NCBI GenBank assembly: GCA_949297565.1
Contig: CASFUI010000056.1
Location: forward strand, 1-11,823
DNA from: an uncultured Eubacteriales bacterium
Lineage (GTDB): Bacteria; Bacillota; Clostridia; Lachnospirales; Lachnospiraceae
DNA length: 11,823 nucleotides
Direction of reading: 5' to 3'
Of the stretch, positions 7,256 to 11,823 are shown one piece after another. The first letter of the stretch is position 1; every line of letters begins with the position of its first letter. The position numbers were made by a program, and so were the translations under genes. The notes under the pieces are model-generated. The model had not been told where the DNA came from. It did no database searches and saw only the letters and a list, made by a program, of their open reading frames with translations.

Positions 7256-8539
7256 TTAATAATCAATTACTTTATATTTCAGCTCTTCATCTGAAACAGA
7301 TGTCAGATCAAGGAGATAATATGCTTCATATTTATAACAGTTAAACACGCAATATCTGCCGGTAAGTCCCTGTATACCAAAAACATCGGGTGATGCATTT
7401 ATATACGCAGCGACGTCTCCTGCCTCAACTGTCTCATAACTTTCAGACGCTGTCTCTGTCTGGTCAATATTGTCATTTCCTCTCAGTTCATTAACACTAA
7501 TTCCGTTTAAAATATCCTGCTCAATATCATAGACATATATCATTCTCTCTCCGCTGTCAAAAATATTATTAGTGTCTAAATCTTCCATTATAATGATATA
7601 TTTTTCATTGCAGTATATGCCATATTCTCCGTCTTTGATACTTTTAAACTTTCCTGCTGAAACCTCTTCTGTCTCTCCATTTTCAGTCACTTTGAACAGT
7701 TCCTTGTTTTCAGTAAAAAGGTAAAGATTATCATTGGCAGTTGTTCTGTAATAATCATCTCTGCTTATAAGCTCTTTTACCTCTTTTTCCTCAAAGCTGT
7801 AACGATATACAACCCGCTTATAATCTTTTTTCCCCGAGCTATACTGTGCCGAAGATACATATATACAACTGTCATTTATAAAAAATCCTGTCATTGCAAT
7901 CTTATTAGAAACGCTGTCCAATGAGAACAAATATTCCGTGCTGTCCTTTTTACCCAAATCAGCCGTATAATAGTTATATTTATTATCCTCTCCTGAAACA
8001 CAGTAATAAAATTTATTATCATAAACTCGTCCGATATTCACCGAAACACTTCCGTTAATATCCTTAATAAGATTTACAATATCAGTCTCTCCCGAGCTGT
8101 CCTCGTTAAACCTTACAAGATATATACCTGTGTCATCTTCCCTGATTTTGTATATGTATCCCTCACTCCACTCTACATATGAATAATCAGAGTTTACAAA
8201 AGCCGGACACGTCTCACTGTCGTGCGTGCACGACACATTGCTGCACCATATACTTGAATTCCCCGCAGCGTAATCATAGTACATTATTCGCTGAGGCTCA
8301 CGACTATTTTCTCCTGTTGAGATCTTTATATAATAAAGCCCGCTGTAATTAGTGCACATTCGTTCGTTCCCCTCATGAAGAAATGTAAAGCGGTCTTTGC
8401 TGTCCGTAAAAATTTCCTGCCGGATATTAATATCATCTGCATAATCACTTATATAAGCAGGCTTTCCGCACGCCGTAACAATCCAAAGTACAATTATAAA
8501 AAATAAAGCCGCCGTTTTTTTAATATTTACTTTTTTCAT
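7256..8539 (-). CDS. Lipoprotein 1, putative beta-propeller-like surface protein with Ca-loop motif
   Basis: Predicted membrane-anchored extracellular lipoprotein of 427 residues. A lysine-rich start and hydrophobic helix end in the lipobox VTAC, with C24 as the lipidated residue. The body is rich in Tyr, Asp and Ser, with repeated short strand patterns such as YIYKIREDDTGIYLVRFN and CIYVSSAQY, suggestive of a DUF5050/WD40-like propeller (inference). C99-x4-C104-x-H106-x4-C111 (in WCSNVSCTHDSETC) resembles a motif I associate with clostridial lipoproteins next to ABC systems. DLDTNNIFDSGE at 320-331 matches an EF-hand-type calcium loop. It is paralogous to the gene just upstream, with the same length and ungapped alignment from about residue 50 to 350. 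ATG at 8539 follows a GGGGGG site. Likely co-transcribed with the permease; function unknown. Confidence 0.83.
   Translation of the reverse strand: MKKVNIKKTAALFFIIVLWIVTACGKPAYISDYADDINIRQEIFTDSKDRFTFLHEGNERMCTNYSGLYYIKISTGENSREPQRIMYYDYAAGNSSIWCSNVSCTHDSETCPAFVNSDYSYVEWSEGYIYKIREDDTGIYLVRFNEDSSGETDIVNLIKDINGSVSVNIGRVYDNKFYYCVSGEDNKYNYYTADLGKKDSTEYLFSLDSVSNKIAMTGFFINDSCIYVSSAQYSSGKKDYKRVVYRYSFEEKEVKELISRDDYYRTTANDNLYLFTENKELFKVTENGETEEVSAGKFKSIKDGEYGIYCNEKYIIIMEDLDTNNIFDSGERMIYVYDIEQDILNGISVNELRGNDNIDQTETASESYETVEAGDVAAYINASPDVFGIQGLTGRYCVFNCYKYEAYYLLDLTSVSDEELKYKVIDY
7547..7582 (-). other. EF-hand-like calcium-binding loop in lipoprotein 1
   Basis: Encodes D320-L-D322-T-N324-N-I-F-D328-S-G-E331. 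The acidic or amide residues at loop positions 1, 3, 5, 9 and 12 fit the DxDxNxxxDxxE calcium-loop pattern seen in secreted Ca-binding proteins. The aligned stretch in lipoprotein 2 (8918-8953) reads DFSEKYFWNSNS and has lost most ligands. Calcium binding is inferred from pattern only. Confidence 0.55.
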
Positions 8540-8626
8540 AAATCCCCCCTGAATAATTCATTTTTACATACAATAATTTTCAAGTAAACATTGTTATATA
8601 GCGTTATTTTCAGACAATATCAGAAT

Positions 8627-9910
8627 TTATTTTATTTCAACAAAATATGTCTTGACATTTTCTTTTAAAACAGACTCAAGATCAATAAAATAATATCTAT
8701 TATCAATATCAGAATATAATATACAATAATTACCCGTAAGTCCATATTTTGAGACAAAATCCATAGCACTACCGCTCTGTAAATAATTGTCGTCGTCCTG
8801 AACTCCTTCAGAAACAGAAGCACAAATATCTGTTGAAACTCCATTATTCGCTCTGATTTCCCCTATACTTATTCCTTTTAAAATATCTTCAGCAATGTTG
8901 TAAATATAAATCATTCTAGAATTGCTGTTCCAAAAATATTTTTCACTAAAATCTTCAATTATTACAATATAATTCTCATTACAATATATTCCGTATTGAC
9001 CATCATTTATCTCTTTGAACTTCCCCGGTGAGATTTCTTCAATAAATCCACCTTCTCTAACCTTAAACAATTCCTTGCTTTGTGTAAAAAAATAAAGATA
9101 ATCATTTGCACATGTCCTGTAATAATCATCCCTACTAACTACTTCCCTGACTTCTTTATTATAAAAACTGTACAAATATACAACTCTTTTATATTTGTAA
9201 TTTTCCGCCATATACTGAGCCGAAGATACATATATACAGTTATCGTTTATAAAAAAGCCTGACATTGAAACAGAATTTGAAGATTTATCCAAAGAAAAAA
9301 GATATTCTTTATTGTTATTTTCATTTAAAAAAGCGCAATAAAAATTATATTTATTTTCATCATCTGTTAAACAATAGAAAAACTTATTATTGTAAACACG
9401 ACCAAAATTAATTTCCACATTGCCGCTAATTCCGTCAAGCAAATTCACAATTTTTGTTTCTCCTGTACCATCCTGATTATACCTCATAAAATAAATTCCT
9501 GAATCATCACTATCTACTTTATATATGTAGCCGTCGCTCCACTCGACATAAATATAATCTGAATTTACATAAGCTGCACATTCCCTGCTGTCATGATTAC
9601 ATGAAACATTACTGCACCAAACACCCGAATTTCCAGTTGAATAATCATAATACCATATTTTGTCATTTTGAATTTTGCCGCTTGCATCTGAATTACTTAT
9701 GTAAAAAATCCCTTCATAGTTAGTGCATAGTCTTGAATTCCCCTCATGAAGATAAGTAAATCTGTCGAAACTGTCAATTAACATTTCTGTCTCAAAAACA
9801 TCCTCTGTATAATTTTCAAAATAATAATATTTTCCGCATGCTGTTGTCTGCAAAACAGCTATCATAACAAAAAGTGTTATTGTTTTTTTATTAAATAATT
9901 TTTTATTCAT
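8627..9910 (-). CDS. Lipoprotein 2, paralogue of lipoprotein 1
   Basis: Predicted lipoprotein of 427 residues, same length as its downstream neighbour and clearly its paralogue. A Lys-rich N-terminus and hydrophobic helix end in QTTAC, with C25 as the likely lipidated residue (a weaker lipobox, as -3 is Thr). C62, C99, C104, H106, C111, C180, C225 and C310 occupy identical positions in both proteins, and a late cysteine (C396, C397 in the other) is also kept. Long stretches such as YVEWS-GYIYK, FFIND-CIYVSSAQY and SRDDYYRT match. Extra cysteines C192, C267 and C363 are not shared, and the calcium-loop-like stretch is degenerate. Its DNA is visibly more AT-rich than that of lipoprotein 1. ATG at 9910 follows a GGGGGG site. 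It lies between the small Cys-rich gene (66 bases) and lipoprotein 1 (87 bases). Role unknown; surface binding or sensing is inference. Confidence 0.82.
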   Translation of the reverse strand: MNKKLFNKKTITLFVMIAVLQTTACGKYYYFENYTEDVFETEMLIDSFDRFTYLHEGNSRLCTNYEGIFYISNSDASGKIQNDKIWYYDYSTGNSGVWCSNVSCNHDSRECAAYVNSDYIYVEWSDGYIYKVDSDDSGIYFMRYNQDGTGETKIVNLLDGISGNVEINFGRVYNNKFFYCLTDDENKYNFYCAFLNENNNKEYLFSLDKSSNSVSMSGFFINDNCIYVSSAQYMAENYKYKRVVYLYSFYNKEVREVVSRDDYYRTCANDYLYFFTQSKELFKVREGGFIEEISPGKFKEINDGQYGIYCNENYIVIIEDFSEKYFWNSNSRMIYIYNIAEDILKGISIGEIRANNGVSTDICASVSEGVQDDDNYLQSGSAMDFVSKYGLTGNYCILYSDIDNRYYFIDLESVLKENVKTYFVEIK

Positions 9911-9976
9911 ATTCCCCCCGATAAAAATAAAACACTGTCATTGACACCGCATTTATTTAAATCTTTATATTAAATA

Positions 9977-10399
9977 TCAATGACTACATTCCCTATTTAT
10001 GCAGTAACCTTCGTCAATAACCTCACCATAAACATCACAACTCACAACTAATCTCCCATACTCATAACATCCATTGTTGCTGGCATAATAAGTACACCTT
10101 GCTTCGACAGATGTATTATATGTACTTGTTTTATTAAAATTAGTAAACATACAATTATAGTCGTAATCCGGATTACTTTCAAAATATGTCGTCAATTCGC
10201 CTGCTGTAACAAAATCACACTCAACCCATGTAAAATCACATCCCAATACAGCTCCTCCCATATACTTGCCGCAATCAGAATAACATAATCTTACAGAAGC
10301 CCCTCCTATCATACTTTCTGCATGAACTGAAAATGATTTTCCCAGAACAAAACAAAATACAATAAATATAGAACATATTATTTTTATCTTTCTTTTCAT
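9977..10399 (-). CDS. Small secreted cysteine-rich protein
   Basis: First gene of the five-gene operon; I do not recognise a family. From the chosen start it has 140 residues: a Sec-type signal peptide (MKRKIKII, then a hydrophobic core) with a plausible cleavage after VHA at residue 27, leaving about 113 residues. The mature part has ten cysteines (39, 43, 54, 61, 83, 102, 111, 121, 133, 138), an even number that would allow five disulfides, and many Tyr, Asn and Gly. No sortase motif or C-terminal anchor is seen and there is no lipobox, so it is probably released. An in-frame ATG at 10414 is part of the GGAGGGG ribosome binding site; the ATG at 10399 lies seven bases after that site and is preferred. 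A good promoter lies about 43 bases upstream. It could be a substrate, ligand or partner of the lipoprotein/ABC proteins (inference). Confidence 0.75.
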   Translation of the reverse strand: MKRKIKIICSIFIVFCFVLGKSFSVHAESMIGGASVRLCYSDCGKYMGGAVLGCDFTWVECDFVTAGELTTYFESNPDYDYNCMFTNFNKTSTYNTSVEARCTYYASNNGCYEYGRLVVSCDVYGEVIDEGYCINRECSH

Positions 10400-10441
10400 C
10401 ACTATCCCCTCCATTATTTAAAATTTATAAATATTTCTATA

Positions 10442-10470
10442 ATAATACCATATATTTTATAAAATTTCAA
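10442..10470 (-). promoter_or_regulatory. Promoter of the Cys-rich/lipoprotein/ABC operon
   Basis: On the minus strand TTGAAA (10465-10470) and TATTAT (10442-10447) are spaced by 17 bases, with a TG one base upstream of the -10 box (extended -10, TGGTATTAT). Transcription should start near 10435, giving a leader of about 35 bases before the ATG at 10399. This is the best promoter match in the window, and no comparable match is seen upstream of the four downstream genes. Confidence 0.7.
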
Positions 10471-10502
10471 TTAAAATCTTAATATATTACAATAATACAT
10501 AT

Positions 10503-10517
10503 AATTGTGCAACAATT
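10503..10517. promoter_or_regulatory. Small inverted repeat between divergent promoters (possible operator)
   Basis: AATTGT and ACAATT flank GCA, forming a 15-base palindrome about midway between the two divergent candidate promoters. Its position suits a regulator acting on one or both sides. In such AT-rich DNA a six-base arm can arise by chance, and no regulator gene is in the window. Confidence 0.25.
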
Positions 10518-10535
10518 TATTTTTCAATATACATC

Positions 10536-10564
10536 TTAACAAATATATTGTATTATCTTATATA
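10536..10564 (+). promoter_or_regulatory. Candidate promoter of the YprB-like gene
   Basis: TTAACA (10536-10541) and TATATA (10559-10564) with a 17-base spacer would start transcription near 10571, about 28 bases before the ATG at 10599. Other weak pairs exist in this AT-rich stretch. Confidence 0.45.
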
Positions 10565-10598
10565 TCTAAATAAATTTTTACTGCCGGAGACTATTCTA

Positions 10599-11729
10599 AT
10601 GAAAATAACCTGCGATAAACTTACGATACAACCGAATACAACAGCACTGAAAAGTCTGTATAATTCACTTATGCCGGAGGCTTCGCTTGACGATTTTTTG
10701 TACTTCGATATTGAAACCACAGGCTTTTCCGCGAAAAATTCCATGTGCTATCTTATCGGCTGCTCATTTTGCCAAAACGGAATTTACTTTTACAGACAGT
10801 TTTTTGCCGAAAAACCTGAAGAAGAAAAGAAAATAATAACCGAATTTCTCAAGCTGCTCAGCGAATATAAATATATCGTTCATTTTAACGGAGACGGCTT
10901 TGATATTCCGTTTTTAAAAGAAAGAATACGGCTTTTAGAACTTTCAGAATTATCATACATCAAAAGCATTGACCTGTTTAAGGCTGCAAAATCGGTCAGC
11001 CGCCTTCTCAAACTGGAAAATTACAAACAGAAAACCATTGAAAAATTTCTTGGAATACACCGTGAAGACAATGCAGGCGGAGGAGAATTAATTGATGTGT
11101 ATAAACAGTTTCTCACCAAAGGAACTTTAAGAGAAGACAACAATAACGAATATTCGATGCTGATACTGCATAACCGGGATGATATTTGTGCTCTTCCGGC
11201 TCTCTCGGAAATACTTTTATACACTTTGATAAGAAATATTTCATTTTTTGATAATATTCAATATTTAATAAACGATACGTTTGATTACGGAAATTCTCCC
11301 GTAAAAGAACTTATTGTAAGCGCAATGCTCCCCATTTGCGTTAATCAGAGTGTTTCCTACGGAAAGGAGCCTTTTTATATAAAGTTTGACAGAGATATTT
11401 TTCGCATAAGAATCCGTATGTATACCGGCGAGCTTAAATATTTTTACAAAAATTATAAAGATTATTTTTATCTGCCCGATGAGGACCGCTCTATTCACAA
11501 AAGCGTCGCTTTCTATGTAGATAAAAATCACAGAATACAGGCTAAGGCAGCTACGTGTTACAGTAAAAAAAGCGGTTTGTTTCTGCCTCAGCTAAGCGAG
11601 ACCGAAACACCGCACTTTAAAATTGATTACAACGATACGCAGACATATTTTGAGGCATCTGAGGAATTTTTCTCTGATAAAAACAGACTGCTTAATTACA
11701 TATTTGACACAGTAAACGAACTGATATGA
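10599..11729 (+). CDS. YprB-like ribonuclease H-fold (DEDD) exonuclease
   Basis: Predicted cytoplasmic 3'-5' exonuclease of the YprB family (RNase H-like fold); the substrate is not known. The 376-residue protein has Exo I in YFDIETTGF (D37, E39), Exo II in HFNGDGFDIPFLKER (N97, D102) and Exo III in HNRDDI (191-196, D195). At Exo III the tyrosine of the common YNxED form is histidine (H191). Residues from about 120 to 175 contain SIDLFKAAKS and the KTIEKFLGI region typical of the family. The last 150 residues are a strand-rich domain without a motif I recognise. An in-frame TTG at 10548 would add 17 residues but has no ribosome binding site. ATG at 10599 has GGAGA eight bases before it and is preferred. 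It is transcribed alone, divergently from the lipoprotein operon, with a terminator right after the stop. Confidence 0.85.
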   Translation: MKITCDKLTIQPNTTALKSLYNSLMPEASLDDFLYFDIETTGFSAKNSMCYLIGCSFCQNGIYFYRQFFAEKPEEEKKIITEFLKLLSEYKYIVHFNGDGFDIPFLKERIRLLELSELSYIKSIDLFKAAKSVSRLLKLENYKQKTIEKFLGIHREDNAGGGELIDVYKQFLTKGTLREDNNNEYSMLILHNRDDICALPALSEILLYTLIRNISFFDNIQYLINDTFDYGNSPVKELIVSAMLPICVNQSVSYGKEPFYIKFDRDIFRIRIRMYTGELKYFYKNYKDYFYLPDEDRSIHKSVAFYVDKNHRIQAKAATCYSKKSGLFLPQLSETETPHFKIDYNDTQTYFEASEEFFSDKNRLLNYIFDTVNELI

Positions 11730-11760
11730 GCGGCACCGCAATGGTGCCGCCCATTTTTAT
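11730..11760 (+). terminator. Intrinsic terminator of the YprB-like gene
   Basis: GCGGCACC (11730-11737) pairs perfectly with GGTGCCGC (11743-11750) around GCAAT, followed by CCATTTTTATTT. It starts on the base after the TGA stop. Its T-rich tail is the beginning of the second palindromic repeat. Confidence 0.9.
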
Positions 11761-11823
11761 TTCTATAGGAAGCTAAAAGAACTTTCATATAGAATAAAAA
11801 TGCTCCGCAGACTCGCAGAGGCG
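11751..11823 (+). repeat. Terminator-linked palindromic repeat, copy 2 (cut by right edge)
   Basis: Follows the terminator of the YprB-like gene. Arms CATTTTTATTTCTATA and TATAGAATAAAAATG pair with one bulged base; the inner part (GGAAGCT / AGAACTTTC) pairs imperfectly, unlike the perfect core of copy 1. It continues GCTCCGCAGACTCGCAGAGGCG to the window edge. It matches copy 1 at 4141-4205 read on the minus strand, including a 20-base identity at 11789-11808. Confidence 0.75.

Noticed and set aside
8540..8626. Internal promoter for lipoprotein 1 (TTTACT and TAAAAA boxes, minus strand)
   Set aside because: Both boxes match poorly and the AT-rich background makes such pairs expected by chance.
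9921..9950. Possible terminator between the Cys-rich gene and lipoprotein 2 (GTGTCAATGACA, then a T-rich stretch on the minus strand)
   Set aside because: The stem is only about four pairs with a tiny loop, so it would be too weak; at most a partial attenuator.
10400..10414. ATG five codons upstream for the Cys-rich protein
   Set aside because: This ATG is part of the GGAGGGG ribosome binding site for the ATG at 10399.
10548..10598. Upstream TTG start for the YprB-like protein
   Set aside because: There is no ribosome binding site, the region carries the candidate -10 box, and the ATG at 10599 has GGAGA at proper spacing.

Overview
The window looks like a chromosomal stretch from a low-GC Gram-positive anaerobe of the Clostridia, most likely a Lachnospiraceae-type gut bacterium. 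Reasons: AT-rich DNA, strong GGAGG-type ribosome binding sites, an rnfCDGEA operon (anaerobic ferredoxin:NAD+ respiration), Gram-positive-style lipoproteins, and a YprB-like exonuclease. The genus is inference.

Region 1 (1-4041, minus strand) is the Rnf operon read right to left: rnfC, rnfD, rnfG, rnfE, and rnfA cut by the left edge. rnfB would be expected next, outside the window. The genes are almost contiguous. Both redox-active FMN attachment threonines, the two 4Fe-4S motifs of RnfC and the paired membrane cysteines of RnfE and RnfA are visible. A candidate promoter lies just upstream of rnfC. Two internal genes use non-ATG starts: GTG for rnfD, and TTG (re-assigned here) for rnfE.

Region 2 (4042-4246) is intergenic and holds a chain of hairpins. 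The one nearest the ABC genes is a strong intrinsic terminator for the minus-strand transporter operon. It is fused to a palindromic repeat that recurs, in the same orientation relative to its gene, after the last gene of the window.

Region 3 (4247-10470, minus strand) is a five-gene accessory operon with one clear promoter (10442-10470). In transcription order it encodes a small secreted cysteine-rich protein, two tandem paralogous 427-residue lipoproteins with a conserved C-x4-C-x-H-x4-C motif, a 749-residue permease that is two ABC-2-like halves fused in one chain, and an ABC ATPase overlapping the permease by 16 bases. I recognise the ABC parts and the general type of the lipoproteins, but not the system as a whole. 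It looks like a cell-surface export or sensing module of unknown substrate, and is the most interesting part of the window.

Region 4 (10471-11823, plus strand) is a divergent AT-rich promoter region, then a YprB-like DEDD-family exonuclease, its terminator, and the second copy of the terminator-linked repeat running into the right edge.
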